From contig NC_051068.1 in NCBI RefSeq assembly GCF_004664715.2, positions 14,334,798-14,398,797 on the forward strand: 64,000 nucleotides of DNA, read 5' to 3'. The position numbers and the translations under genes were made by a program. Within the stretch, counting starts at the first letter, position 1; each line of letters starts with the position of its first letter. Source of the stretch: Peromyscus leucopus. Lineage: Eukaryota > Chordata > Mammalia > Rodentia > Cricetidae. Below the pieces are notes generated by a model. The model saw nothing but the letters and a program-made list of their open reading frames with translations. It was not told where the DNA came from and searched no databases. Positions 1 through 12,169 of the stretch are shown one piece after another.

Positions 1-1203
1 ATTGGAAGGTCGCAGCATTGGGAAAGTTGAGAATCATTGTCATAGACTATTAGATGAAAATTACAGTGCTAGGTATGAGTTACTTGTTTCTGAGTTATTG
101 GTTTAGTAGGGTCCCATAGACCTACCAACTATTACAGCTTATTGTCATTGCTCCGGGTGATGCTCCAAAACTTGATGTTAAGGCCCAATTGATGAGGAAA
201 AAACAAACTTAAGTCATGGAACATGAAGGAATCAAGCTGACACTGACCTGGGAGCTTTAGGTGCTAGTGAATGCTATGCATGCTACCAGGAGAATAAAGT
301 AATAAGCACTCTTACCTAGCTATGAACCCTGTGACCTACAATAATGACAGGCCTGACAAGCCATGCCTCTGGTTGAAATTGCGGCATCACTGTTACGGAA
401 AAAACCAACTGCTTTCTTAATGGATTTAAAACCTGATTCTCAAGATGGAACTCATGCCTAGCACCATTATTAGTAAGGGCGAGAGCCCATAGCTGGATAG
501 GTCCCAAGTCCTAGGAGAGAACCCATTACTATTATTTTCTAAAAGAATATAGTACTAAACTACTTCCTAAATTCTCATTGTTATGTCCATAGATTAATTA
601 TTACATCTATAGACCTCATCTTAGAAGCTTCTTTCTGCAGTAGATGATTATTAACACAGAGATCCAAAACTGGCCAAGATGCAAAGAATGAGAAACTGTG
701 GAATGTTCAGCCCTAAATGGACATCTATATCACACCCCACCCCTCAGGGCTCAGGGATCGTTGTGGATAAGGAGATAGAAATATTTTAACAGCAAGAGAT
801 AGTAGACTACTACAGTGAGTATTTTATGAATACAACAGGGTTGTTATACACATGAGCTCACATTTGCTGTGATCTCAAATCCCAGCATGTATGAGAAAGG
901 GGGTTTTGGAGTCCCACCCCTAGATCAGAAGATACTGGCAATCTATGGCTGCTGAAAAGGGGAGAGTCATTTTCTTTCGGGGATATGACCCCAAAGACTA
1001 CCCGTGAGCCAGTGGACTGCCCTGCACTCACGCACTAAGTTTCAGTGCCACAGGGATTTAGAGGATTAAAAAGAAAAGAAGCACATAGAATCAGGAGAGA
1101 ATAGAAGTGAGAAGAATAGAGAGAAGTTAGAGAGGGGGGAGTAGATATGAAAACACATTATATGCACGTACGAAATCTTCAAACAGTGAAAATAAATAAA
1201 ATC
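1..1203 (+). mobile_element. LINE-1 3' UTR, Lx-type, 5' end cut by window edge
   Basis: The sequence follows the long 3' UTR of old rodent L1 (Lx group). It has the 'accctgtgacctacaa' segment near 328, the 'cagtagatgattattaacac' segment near 639, the 'gaatacaacagggttgt' segment near 828 and a closing A-rich 'aataaataaa' tail at 1191-1200. No ORF2 part is visible. It is non-coding and strongly diverged. The exact Lx subfamily is uncertain. Confidence 0.6.
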
Positions 1204-1214
1204 TAAAATCACAG

Positions 1215-1905
1215 CTGGGACCAATGAGCTTGATCAGTGTCAGGATTTTGCTAGATTGACATGGTATCAAACTGCCCTCTAAATATGTATCTCTGTACCC
1301 ATACACTACTGCAACTCTCAGTCCTCACTGAAGAGGCGTCTTTGTGTAGTAGATAGTGGTTAATGCTCACAACCAGTCAAAGGGCAGAGAACAAGTATCT
1401 GTGGTGTGCTTAGCCCTAAATGGGACATCTGTGCTCCACCTTCTCCCTGCGAAGAGGGGGCAGAAGGATGGTAAAAGCCAATGGGAATAAACAACAGTGT
1501 CTTCTGGACAGGACAGGCCCCCTGCATTCATGAACTCATGGCAGCTGTGCCGCCAACACCAGACCACGCCAGTCAGTGATCCAACGTGGAACAGAGTGGC
1601 TCACACATCTCTACCCCAAGATGAGGAGCTTATGATGTTGCCAATTGTGAGGGGACGGAGAATCAGTCTTCTTCAATTCAGAGTAGTTTTCTTTAGCATG
1701 TAGGTCATCCATGCTCCTGTGGATTGCCTCATACTCATGTGTCCATAAACAGTACAAATTAAACTCAATGGGATTAAAAACAAAAAGGACATGGAGTTGG
1801 AAGTGGTGTTATGGGAGACGGAGGGTGGATCCAGGAGGACTTAGGAGGAAGAATTGGTATCATCAAAATATATTGTATGCATATATAAATTTATTGAAAA
1901 AATAA
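1215..1905 (+). mobile_element. LINE-1 3' UTR, second Lx-type copy in tandem
   Basis: This copy repeats the order of motifs of the preceding one: 'gtagtagatagtggttaatgc' near 1345, 'ccctaaatgggacatctgtg' near 1412, 'catgaactcatggcagctgt' near 1528, then 'aaggacatggagttgg' near 1785 and an A-rich end. Both copies point the same way and lie about 10 bases apart. They could be two separate insertions or one duplicated end. Short open frames inside it are chance. Confidence 0.62.
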
Positions 1906-1995
1906 TAAAAAATTTATTATAGTAATTTTAATTTTCATATAATAATTTTATTATAATATATAAATAAAATATATAATAATAAAAAATATAAAGAA
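1895..1995. repeat. AT-rich low-complexity tract
   Basis: About 100 bases made almost only of A and T, directly following the A-rich tail of the L1 copy. It probably grew from that poly-A tail. Confidence 0.85.
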
Positions 1996-4680
1996 TCAAT
2001 GGTACACACACAAAGAAAAAATACAGTACATTTAAGTACTGTACATTTAAAACATTATGTTTTAAAATAGGATATGAACTCTGTCATTATGTCTCATGAT
2101 CTGATGTGTCTTACTCACTTGACAGTAGACAAGTGACTTCCTTTATAACAAGAAGGAGTTTCAGTCTCTGAATGGATAGTGACTCAGGTGTCTCCTGCAG
2201 TGTACTAGGCATGTTGGGAGGAGCTTGGTACATTACCAAAGAGAAAGGCGAAGGATGGGTGAGCTGTCTAGACTGAGGGGATGTATGTGCTGGGCACAGC
2301 TGGGGTCCCTCCACCTGGGTCTTGTTGGGTGGTATTGGGAGCCAATGGTACAGTCACAGTCTCCATCTGTCAGAGGACAAAAAGGCATTCAGCAAGCAAG
2401 CTCTCTAAGAGCGGGGATGACAGAGGGGAGCTGGTCACACAGAGAGAGACTAAGCAGACGGCAAAGGTAACAAGTTCAGGTTCTTTGTGAGGAGTGCTTG
2501 GAGTTTTAAAGGCAGTGGGTGTTGCCCGATCTCTTGGTACACTCAGACTATAGTGTAAGTGACAGACGTGGAAATGCTGGACCCCTGGCTCTTTGAAACT
2601 GGAATCTATGGTATTTGAAAATGAAAGCTATGGTGCGAGATCTTAAAACTTAAGGAAAAAAAGAAAAACAAAATCAGATTAACACAGAGTAGCAGTGGTT
2701 GTGGTTTAACAGGAAAAACATCGGACTTTCTTTCGACTTTGCCCTAAGTTGTGTTTTTTTCTGCTTTTTTGAGCTTGCCAATCCCCTGTCCATACAGCCC
2801 ACTGAATAACACTGTAAAGAATTAAGTCACAAAGAATAATATTGTGGAGAGTTACACTGTGTTCCATTATTTGTTTGCTCCATAGTCTTCCAAAATGGCT
2901 TCCCAGTGCATCTCAGAGGCTGTCCATCCATCCTCCACTGCTGAGTGATCCTTGCAGGCCTCTACCAGCATGTGTCCAACCCCATGATGTTCCTTTTCAG
3001 TTCCTGGCTGATGTCAGTGCTCAGCTTGGCACCACAGCATCCTAGATGAGGAGCATATCGGAAAGAGTGGGCTATTCCAATCTCCATGTGCATAGCTGGT
3101 CATTAATTACGCATGCTAATTTATACAGGAACACAGGCATGCATGCACACACATTGTCACACACATGACATCATTTCCTGGAGCACAAAGGCATCTGGTG
3201 TTTAGGATGTCTTAAAATAATGAGTCCATCTGTGTGATTGGAGGCAGTATTCGTGATGTCACATGAGTGACTCAGGACAGTTAAACCAGAAGCAAATTTA
3301 CATAGTGTTAAAAGAGTGAAAATGATAGGGAGGAAGGAAGTGAAGCCGGATTTTGATAGGAGATTTGCCACAAAGTTTTAATGTGAATCTAGGTAAATAT
3401 GACTCGTCTGAGGACGATGTCTGAACAGAGATCTCTTTTATCCCTGCAGCCACTCCATGTGTCTATCTATCCAGGAGAGGGAGGGGGAGAGAGGAGCTTT
3501 CTATACTTCCCAGAAAATTTGCTTTTAAAGCATTTTTTTCTTTTCATCTGATTTAAAAAAAGAAAGAATCAGGAGGATGGAGTTGGGAACTCCTTGTTCA
3601 CCATTTCTAGTCTTGGGCTTTGATGTTCCCTTCTTGTTTTCCTCTTGGGAATTTAACCTATGCTTAAAAGCACCATGTTAATGTGGACAGTCTTTAAGGC
3701 TAGTGACAAAATATTTGCATTTCTTCCCATTTTCAAATTCAGAACAATTACATTCTTTCCTTCACCTAAGAAAGAGCAAACTGCTAATAAGTTAGGTGCT
3801 TGGTGCTTAATGACTTAAAAAAAACACTTCAAATAACACGACATTTGCATCTTTATAATAACATCCGACTGTTAATTAGCTAAACTACCCAAATATGGGA
3901 TTACAGTGGAGGTAGTTTTGAGTGGGCATGATCATGACATCCCACCTGTTTTACAGGGTGCTGATGCTGCACCCCTCACCTCAGTCTTAAAATCCAGCAG
4001 TTTTTCAAAGCTCCCTTTCTTAATTGAATGTTGCCCTGAAAGTCAAGTTCTTGCTAATCAAATAGTTCTATAAACAGTGTAGTTTCCTTGAGGGAGGAAA
4101 TATATGGGCATTGGATTTGGTTGCAGGGGGTGGGAGGGTGGGAATATTGACCTCTGCTTTGGGCAGAGAAGTGGGAAAACATCACTCCCACCAAACCTTT
4201 TGAGAAAAGCTCGTTTTAGAGAACTTGAAAATACCATGACAGGTGAAAGATTTTAAAAATATGTTTTTTTCTTAACTAGAAAAAACAAGCCCTTGTCATT
4301 TTCAGTGATGGTGACCCTTGTGTAACCATAAGCACAGTCAAAGATACCTCAAGTTTTAGCCATGATATGTTCTAGAGAAGCGCCTGTGATCATTTTACTG
4401 AGGGAGAAGGATGATGGTCTTTGGTGCGGTCCATATTTCCAGTGAACCCTCCATCTAGATGGTCGGAACTTTGTCAGTGTGATTCTGTGGCACCCTCAAC
4501 TTGTCAACAAACATTTCTGGGATAGTTCAATGGTTGTGACTTTGGATGAGACTTGAGATATGCACACACAGGTGTGAAATGGTGTTTTTTTTTTCTGAGG
4601 GAGCTACCTGTTTAGGAAAGATGTCTCACCTGTAAATTTAAAATTATAATCAATGTACTTTTCACTGTGAGAGAGATTGT
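1996..4680. other. Unique non-coding stretch
   Basis: No gene or clear repeat was recognised. A purine-rich run (GAGAGGGAGGGGGAGAGAGG) lies at about 3475-3495. The part from about 3660 to 4250 lacks repeats, has two exact POU octamers (ATTTGCAT at 3713-3720 and 3843-3850) and an ATTAGCTAA-type core near 3875, and may be conserved regulatory DNA. That reading is inference. Confidence 0.4.
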
Positions 4681-4689
4681 GCTATTTAT

Positions 4690-4802
4690 GGTGGCACACA
4701 CCTGTATTTCCAATGCATTGAAAAACAGGCAGGAGGATCATGAGGCCAAGGCGAGCCTGGGCTATAGAAAGGGTACACTGCTGCACTGAGTACTACAGAC
4801 GA
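4690..4802 (+). mobile_element. B1/proto-B1-type SINE, decayed
   Basis: The order 'ggtggcacacacctgta', 'aggcaggaggatcatgagg', 'cgagcctgggctatag' matches the left and middle parts of a 7SL-derived B1-like SINE. The spacing is that of B1, the divergence is high and there is no clean A tail. Confidence 0.65.
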
Positions 4803-4809
4803 GGCAGAA

Positions 4810-5960
4810 ATTCTCATACTTCACTGCTGAAGGAAGGGTAACAGTGGTACACAGTTGGCCAAGAGAGACTTTGCAAGGAAAAGGTACTAGAGGACCCGGA
4901 AGGATGAGCAAGAGTTGGCTGTGGGGGTAGAGAAGAGCATCTCAATGAGAAAGAAAGATGCACAGGCTTGATTTGAGATCTAGACTGTGACTCCTGTGCT
5001 AGGTGACTGAACAAGCCACACTGTCAGAATAAGATGGAGAGCACCCAGCACATTGTAGGGCCACTGGGAAGACCAGAGACAATGCATTTAACATGATTAG
5101 TCCCAGGCACAGTTTCTGAGCAGTTCAGTTCATCACTGTGGGAAAGAAGCAGAAGAATAGCTGTGTGCGTTGGGAGGATGAGAGAGCACTTCTCATGTCT
5201 GAACAAATGAGGAAGCAAAGAACACAGGCATCAGGGGTGGACATCACCTTCAAAGCCTGAAGCCAGAGACACACTTCCAGCATCCTGGCTGTACTTTATG
5301 AAGATTCCTTAGTCTTCTTGTTAGTATCATACACTGTAAGACAAAAATTCATAATGTGAGTCCCAGGGAACATCAGGAAGAGAGACCAGAAGAAATACAA
5401 GAGCCAGAAGATAGGGAGACGGGCTGTGAAATGGTGTCTTCTTGATATGACAGTCACCATACATGACTGCCCTCATTAGTCCTGTACAGGACTGGACCTG
5501 TCAACTGCCAATCCTAGGCTGGGAAGGGTGTTTCATGAGAACTGTTGGTTACTGATGAGTTCTGGGGAGGGTCAGTCACTGACTTGGTTGCATTCCCAGT
5601 GGTGAGGCCCCCAGGAGCCAATGGATAGTTCCAAATCCATGTTCACACAAAGGTCCAGAGTGGAGGGGAACAGGCCAAGTTTATTTCCTCTCTGGAAATT
5701 TAAAGTTCAAAGTCTGGTTGAGGAGAGTTGGAAGAGCCTAAAAGTGGCAGTGGTGTACCCAGAACATACTGGAAGACACTGGAAGGCCTTACATCACATC
5801 TAGCCTTTTATACTGGAAGTTGTAGCTTGTCCTTGAAAAAAAATTATCTAAAAGCAAAGGAAATGAGAGAATTGAAATAGAATTTTAGCAAAAGCACTTT
5901 CATGGCCAGAGGAGAACAGGCTAGAAGAAAGTGACCAGGATCATGTGCCTTCCTGTCCTT
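4810..5960. other. Unique non-coding stretch
   Basis: I see no exon, RNA gene or recognised repeat here. Open frames are short and scattered on both strands. Confidence 0.4.
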
Positions 5961-5964
5961 GCTG

Positions 5965-6200
5965 AAGGATAGTTGGATTTCTAACCTTCAGTACCTCAGA
6001 ATGGGACCTCGTTTGTAAGCAGAATCTTCACAGATATAACTCCTTATGACCAGGTCACACAGAGGACATTCGGCCCTGTTCCCAAAAGACTAGTGTTCTT
6101 ATACAAAGGATTTCTGGAAACAGCCATAGATGTGTACAGGGAGCAGGGAAGAAAGAAAGAGACACATAGGAAGATGTCTATCTACCACTCACAGCAGATC
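5965..6200 (+). mobile_element. MaLR-type LTR fragment (MLT/MST-like)
   Basis: Phrases typical of this old ERVL-MaLR LTR group appear in order: 'cagtacctcagaatgggacc' at about 5990, 'cttcacagatataactcctt' at about 6027, 'agtgttcttatacaaaggat' at about 6092 and 'gtgtacagggag' at about 6132. The 3' part is missing or unrecognisable. The family name is approximate. Confidence 0.5.
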
Positions 6201-6479
6201 CTTCCCTGACAGCTCTTGGGGTGGACCAGTCCTGACGGTATGCTGATTTCAAACTTCCGGGCTCTCGGAATTGTGATACAATTCTTTTCTGATAATTGCC
6301 AAGCCGCTAGTTTATAGTTTGCTGAATATCCCCAGGAAGCTGATACAGAGTCCAAGGGACTAGAGAGCAGTTGTGACAGATGAGGGTTTGTGCCAGGGTG
6401 GTGGACAGGGTGGAGAGGAAGAATCCAAAAGATATTCTTGAAGTAGAATCAAGAGAATTTGATTCATAGACATCAACAG

Positions 6480-6587
6480 TGGTAAAGTTCTGGATTTTGG
6501 TCCTGGCTCTTTCCTGCTCAATGGGGGTGAACTTGAAGAAACCTTTCATCGTCTTTGTGCCTCAGTTTCCCATCTGTTACAGTATTA
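6480..6587 (+). mobile_element. MIR SINE, 3' part lost
   Basis: The segment 'gtgcctcagtttcccatctg' at 6557-6576 is the classic MIR core. Upstream 'ggtcctggctctttcctgct' and 'gtgaacttgaagaaacc' fit the MIR order. The match stops where the next LTR begins, so that LTR may have inserted into the MIR. Confidence 0.6.
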
Positions 6588-7066
6588 TGTGTCAGCTTTA
6601 CTGGGTTTAGGATTACCCAGAGAAGGTGAGATACATGTCTGGATGTGTCTATGAGGGCGATTCTAGGAGAGCAGGCTTCTGAGTCAGCAGCCCAGGGGAA
6701 GGAGAGCTTCATCATTCTTATCAGCACAGTGGCCTGTATCCCATCTGTTGAGGTCCAAACACAGTGAAAGGCAGAGGAAGGATACAGCCCCTCAATTGAG
6801 TCAGGGCAGCCATCTTTACTATCCTCTTACATCAGAGCTCAGATTATTAGGCTTTGCACTGAAACGGAGACTTCTACCGTCAGCTCCCCCAACTCTGGAC
6901 CCACACTCAATTACATCACCAACTTACCTGGCCATTCACCTTGCAGGTGGCAAATGGTGAGATTTCTCAGTCTCCTATCACATGAGCCAACTTTCATAAT
7001 GATCTGTTTAGATAGATACAGATGTGCATTGGTTTTATTTTTCCAAAGAACACTGGCTAATGTATG
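6588..7066 (+). mobile_element. MLT1-type MaLR solo LTR
   Basis: The full order of an MLT1 LTR is visible. It starts TGTGTCAGCTTTACTGGG and continues with 'gatgtgtctatgagggcgat', 'gttgaggtccaaacacagtg', the 'tggacccacactcaattac' segment and 'gagatttctcagtctcc'. It ends at 'attggttttatttttccaaag' and 'ctaatgta'. The length of about 480 bases fits a full-length LTR. No internal retroviral sequence is attached, so it is a solo LTR. It is old, shared across placental mammals as a family, and without coding capacity. Confidence 0.78.
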
Positions 7067-7910
7067 TATTTACAATTCATTGGATTGTAGTAGAAAAGAG
7101 AAAGAATGTTAGAAATCACAGATACTTCATATGATGATATTGCTAATTATAGCAAAGACTAAATTCCTGTTTTCAGTATGTGAGTTGTATATGTAAAGGA
7201 ATTGGCAGATATTAATATTTCTGACTTGGCCATCAGTTAAGACATTGTTCAGGAAGAGAAGAAACACTGGAGGGAAATGGCTTTGAAAGGCAGTATGAAA
7301 AATTCAGTCGTAATTAAATTGAAAATATCCAAGAAAAATTACACATGACTAAAGTATACTAGCATATCTTTCATGCTCACTTTAATGAAGTTCCTTTATA
7401 TTTTTAAAGCAACAGTAAGTTTTATATTGTTCATTAAAGAAAGACTTCCATGGAAAGTGAAGTAAGGATCACCATGTTGTTAGGAGAGTGGAGAAAAAAA
7501 AATCACACAATCCTATTTGTTTAAAACTCTTTTTAAAAAATCTAGATTGATTTAATTGACTGTTGCATTGGAGATAGAGGTATTGATTTATGACAGGTTG
7601 ACCAACAATTACTTCTTAATTAACCTAGGGTTATAAACCACTGCTTGCTCCTCTCTTGGATGAATGGTCTCAGATATGGCAGTCTATAATGGAGAAATTG
7701 AGTCATTTGAAAGCAATTATCTGTCCCAGTTTTGTAGCAGGTAAAATACAGACACTGTTGAATATACATTTCAGATGAACAAAGAATATTTTCTGAAAGT
7801 CAAGCCTGCCTTGAGCCCTATGGCTTAATTAACTCCGACAACTCCACCTGTGGAATGAGCTTGTGCGACAATATTTGAAAAGAGGGCGTCCACACAGAGA
7901 CTTTCCCAGC
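7067..7910. other. AT-rich unique stretch, possible conserved element
   Basis: No gene is seen. The part from about 7500 to 7800 is repeat-free and AT-rich, with several homeodomain-like cores (TTAATTAAC at 7617-7625 and AATTATC near 7716) and a phase of low-complexity-free sequence. It is a weak candidate for a conserved non-coding element. Confidence 0.35.
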
Positions 7911-7917
7911 CTTGCTT

Positions 7918-8024
7918 ACTGCTGCTCTAGTCACAATAGCTAGAAATGGAAACAGTCTAAGCAGTCTTCAACTCATGAATGGATAGTGAAAATGTGGTAC
8001 AGATGCACTATGGAATACTCTGGC
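7918..8024 (+). mobile_element. LINE-1 fragment, end of ORF2 region
   Basis: 'agtcacaatagctagaaatg', 'caactcatgaatggatagtg' and 'aaatgtggtacagatgcact' followed by 'atggaatactctggctgg' follow the well-known stretch at the C-terminal end of L1 ORF2. It is a short dead fragment with no reading frame of use. Confidence 0.7.
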
Positions 8025-8550
8025 TGGATTTTCTTTCCATGGGTTCTGGGATCAAATTCAGATCTTCCTGTTTGTGCCAGGTGGGCCATTGCTCTAGCCT
8101 GGGCTTTCTTTTCTCAATGTGTCTTCATTCCCCATCCTTTCATTAACTGTGTTACGTGGGATTATCCCTACCATTCTTCCATGACCTTCTTCTCCAAGAT
8201 CACCAAAAACTCCCACCTTGCCGAACTAGTGGTCCCTTGCGGCCTTTCTTTCTCTTTATTTCATCACCATAATTTTAAAATCAACATTCTCCACATCATC
8301 AGTTACATGTTAGTGTTTTGTGAGTCTATAGACTTGCTGTAGGGATTAATAACCTCCTGGACCCTTTTTATTTCCACTCTACTTGTTAGTTCGGAGGCTT
8401 ACAGTGCATGAGGGAGCGGATGGTGTGGACTATGAAAGGATTTGTGTCAAGCAGTTGAGCATTGGTGACAGTGTTTTATTTTGGTGGCATAGGAAATTAT
8501 TGGTTAATCTGATAAACTGCCTAGGAGGAAATTATTTAAATAATTTCCCA

Positions 8551-8752
8551 GGGGCTAGCCAGATGGCTCAGCAGATAAAGCTGCTAGCCTCAGTAGCCTG
8601 GCAACCTGAGTTTGACCCTGGAGCCCCTGTATAGAGAGAGAGAAAGAATTGACTACACAAAGTTTTCCTGTGGCCTCTACACATGCATCATGGCACATGC
8701 CTGCCCCACTCCATTCTCCTTACAATAATAAGAAATGAATAAAAGAAAAATT
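8551..8752 (+). mobile_element. B2/B3 SINE
   Basis: It starts GGGGCTAGCCAGATGGCTCA, the tRNA-derived head with A box, then 'cctgagtttgaccctgg' (B box side), 'tgtggcctctacacatgcat' and an A-rich tail ending near 8750. The length is close to a full B2/B3. Confidence 0.82.
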
Positions 8753-10468
8753 AATTCAACATATGTGCAACTGTATAGTCTATAGGATAAATATTAATGC
8801 CCCAGCTCAGAAAAGAAAACAATAAACAACAAACAAAAACACTATCCTTGTAGTAGTTTCCTGCCTCTGAGATGTAGTATATATGGGTGGACTGGAGATC
8901 AAGACAGCTGGTATCAATTTAAGTAAAAATTTACTAACTGACAACTGGTATTTTAAAAGAGAAAATATAAACTAAAATAGCTTTTGTTGAAGTTCAAAGT
9001 CAACATTTTGCCCCAAAATGTGTTCTTGGAATTAATGACTATGTTTGGCAAGAAGGATTGTTCTCTGGGGTTGAGAGCATCAGATGGTAAAGACAGGCCT
9101 GTCAAGCCTGAGATAGGGCTGTGCTCCTCATTGGGAGGGCCCTGGTGTATGTACCAACAGAGCATCCTTAAATGCCGTGTTCGTCAACACAAGCCAAGTA
9201 GATAATGACCATCCATCCATGGTGGTGTTAGATAAATTAAAGCCCTCACCATTGTCTTTCAAGTCAACAAACATTTATCCATGGCTTGCTCTGAACACAG
9301 TCTTGTGCTTCTACTGAAGATGCACAGATGAGAGTGTGCTTTTTTCCACTCAGACAGCAAGGTTGGTGACTCACTGCTCATCAGCACACATAGCAAATTC
9401 TACTAATTTCCCTTGGAGATCAAAGAATTTGGAGAAACGTTGGCTGGTCTCCTGCTTCACAATACAGGTCAGGTTATATAACCGCAGCTGAACGGGTGCT
9501 CACTACCCACTTTTCAATGGATGATGCTCACTTTTCATAACGACTTCCCCGCCCTCCAAAGCTCTGTTCAAGACAGTGATTTGTTCTGTGTTAGTTATGG
9601 CTACAGGAACTTTTCTGTGGGTCCAGCTTCAATGCCATTAGCACAGTGGTGGTTGTCACTGGAGACAAGCATTTTGTCTTTCAGGTACCTCTCATGGAAG
9701 GGTATGGCTACTGGGGAGCCTGGAGGCGGTGGAGTTCCCTGAGCATTTGGTCCAGGTAGTAGCTGCTTCTTCCTTTTTAACCAGTTAGTTCAAACTCTGT
9801 CCGTCTTGAAGACATTAGAAAACTTCTAAACAATGACCTTCTCCCACATCAGGTCAAAACCCACTGCTGGACCCTGGCACATCACTGTGTGCTTTTCCTC
9901 TGTCGCTTTGATCTGAGTTGTAACGTTACACATGTGATTGTTCAGACACTTTGTTCAGTCACTGCTGACTTTAAACTTAACAATGCAGGACCTTTGATAA
10001 TCCTCATACGTCCTTTGCCCAGTGCTGGGCCCTGAATGGAGGCATAAATTCCCACCTGAAGTCTTTATTTCCCTCTTGAGTTAACCCTTTGGAGGGCAGC
10101 TTGGAGGAAGTGGCTATGTGGAGGAAAACACACGGGGAAGCTGAGTTGTCTAAAACTGCACTGGCCAGGCCCTAAGTTTAGGTTTTACTGACATTTCTGA
10201 GGAAGTTTCTCCACCGTTCTGATGAAGGACAAGTCTGTGACCTAATATCCACGTCATTTATAATTGTCTATATTAAATCAAGTCTCCCACTCAACATTTG
10301 CCTTTCCAAGCCAAAGATGCCGTTTCAATAAGTCTCGAACCTCAGCATCCTGAGCTTGTAGCTTTTCAACTTTCGTGATTATACTTCTTATTTGAGGTCT
10401 GATGACCTTGACTTCACGTGGCACCCAAAAAGCATCTTCATTGAGCTTTTAGAGCAAACTCATTTCAA
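8753..10468. other. Unique non-coding stretch
   Basis: No gene, RNA gene or secure repeat was recognised in these 1.7 kb. Small open frames occur on both strands and have no protein-like features. Confidence 0.4.
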
Positions 10469-10481
10469 GACGTTTTCTTTT

Positions 10482-10682
10482 CTTTTTCTTTTCTTTCTTT
10501 CTTTCTTTCTTTTTTTTTTTTTTTTTTTTTTTTTTGGTTTTTCGAGACAGGGTTTCTCTGTGTAGCTTTGCGCCTTTCCTGGAGCTCACTTGGTAGACCA
10601 GGCTGGCCTCGAACTCACAGAGATCCACCTGGTTCTGCCTCCCGAGTGCTGGGATTAAAGGCGTGCGCCACCACCGCCCGGC
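10482..10682 (-). mobile_element. Young B1 SINE (cricetid form) with long pyrimidine tail
   Basis: Read on the minus strand this is a full-length B1 beginning at the 'gccgggcggtggtggcgcac' head, with a long A/G-rich tail (T/C-rich on the plus strand at 10482-10535). It is flanked by perfect 13-bp direct repeats GACGTTTTCTTTT at 10469-10481 and 10683-10695, the target-site duplication of the insertion. The 'gcgcctttcctgga' block is the cricetid variant as I know it. The intact repeats and low divergence indicate a fairly recent insertion. Confidence 0.93.
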
Positions 10683-11237
10683 GACGTTTTCTTTTTTACA
10701 GTAACAGAAAATTCAGCAAATATCCTTGGGGACTCTCACAATGACTTTTGGTATGTGCTTCCCTGCTGTGAGCCGTTATTTTATACCCATGCTATTTATC
10801 ATAAGACCTTGTAATATGAGAGTTATAAGCTGAAGTCTTACTTGTACAAAATGGTAAGGTTTCCATGCCTCTAATTTACCTCTTTTGCCCAGCTTCAACT
10901 TGAAGCTTTCAGAATGAGGAGAACTGGGACTTTTGGAAGTTTATGAATATGTTAAATGGAATTGGAATCAGGGTTGATTTTCAAAGAATGTCACTTTAAA
11001 GAAACTTATGCATTTGTCACTAAGCTGAGCTAATGTTTCTCTGGGTCTAAGTTTGCTCATGAAGAAAACTGTTCTGTGCTCCATCCTGACCCTGTCTTCA
11101 TGCTGTTCAAGATTAAGTTGTGGGGGCACATTGCTCTGGACAGTCTCGTCCCCATGGACCAAGGCTTCTGTTCTGATGACCTGAAGCCCAGGTGTTGTGC
11201 ACTGCTAAGCATTTTAACTATTTCGACAGTCATAAGG

Positions 11238-11322
11238 AGGACCAGGCTAGCCTCTGCTACATAGTAAGTTTGAGGCAACCTAGACTACATAAGACCCCAT
11301 CTTACTACAAAACAAAAAAACC
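11238..11322 (+). mobile_element. B1/B4-type SINE tail fragment
   Basis: 'gaccaggctagcctctgc', 'tacatagtaagtttgaggc' and 'agaccccatctt' followed by an A-rich end match the right half of a B1- or B4-type SINE. The left half is missing. Confidence 0.6.
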
Positions 11323-11329
11323 CTCCTGT

Positions 11330-11835
11330 CTGCCCCACCTTCTCTAATCAACATGATATCAGAATCCCGTATTCCATTTTGGTTTTAACTCATCTGAAAC
11401 TCTTGAGTTTTAGTTCTCTTTGCCAAGTGGGCAACCATACAATGGGTTGAACTGAAGTCTTGGGATGTTGGAGACCCAAGCTTTCTGAGTCTCCAGGTGG
11501 TAGGAGCAAAGAGGTCTTCCTCAGAAACCAAGAATGACTCCATCGTTCTGAGAATGGCCTCCCTCTTACTTCTTTGTAGGCACTACAGACCAGCGACAGG
11601 GTTCTGAAGGCAGAATCCAAATACACCAGAGTTGTCTGAGAAACCTGAGGCTGGGTATTTCATGTAGGCTGCCACATCTGCTGAAGCCTTGCTGACCCTC
11701 CAGTAAGAGGGGTCTCTCCTTGGATGCTAACAGAAACTGTGGTTGATAAGAGGTCTGGTGATTTGTCAATTCTGTCAACAGCAAGTAAGAATGAATCCAG
11801 CTTGCATTGACTTCAGTTACTTCCTGAACTTTCGT
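11330..11835. other. Unique non-coding stretch
   Basis: Nothing recognised. Minus-strand open frames here (for example 11390-11626) lack any known protein motif. Confidence 0.4.
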
Positions 11836-11984
11836 GTTTTGGTTTATTTGGAGACAAGGTTTCTTTGTGTAGCTTTGGCTGCCCTGGAACTCACTCTAGA
11901 CCAGGCTGGCCTCAAACTCAGAGATCCACCTGCCTCTGTTTCCCAAGTTTTGGGATTAGAGGCGTGCACCACCGCCGCCCGGCT
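11836..11984 (-). mobile_element. B1 SINE
   Basis: The minus strand gives 'gccgggcggcggtggtgcac' as head, then the B1 order down to 'gtctccaaataaaccaaaac'. The plus strand shows 'ccaggctggcctcaaactca' and 'ggattagaggcgtgcaccac'. It is moderately diverged. The 127-codon open frame at 11743-12126 runs through it and is spurious. Confidence 0.9.
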
Positions 11985-12169
11985 TTTCAGAACTTTTAAT
12001 TGTTTAGTTTTCGTTAAGCTGGCATTAGACTTTTCCATGGTCTGGATGTCATTCCATAAAAAGTCTAAAGATGAAGCGATTAATGCAGATAGATGGCTTG
12101 GTGTTTATGTTATATGGATGTGTTAGTTGTTTCCTTAGTCCCTAAGAATGCTTAGACACACAGTCTGAG

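Noticed and set aside
11743..12126. 127-codon plus-strand open frame
   Set aside because: It passes through a reverse-oriented B1 SINE.
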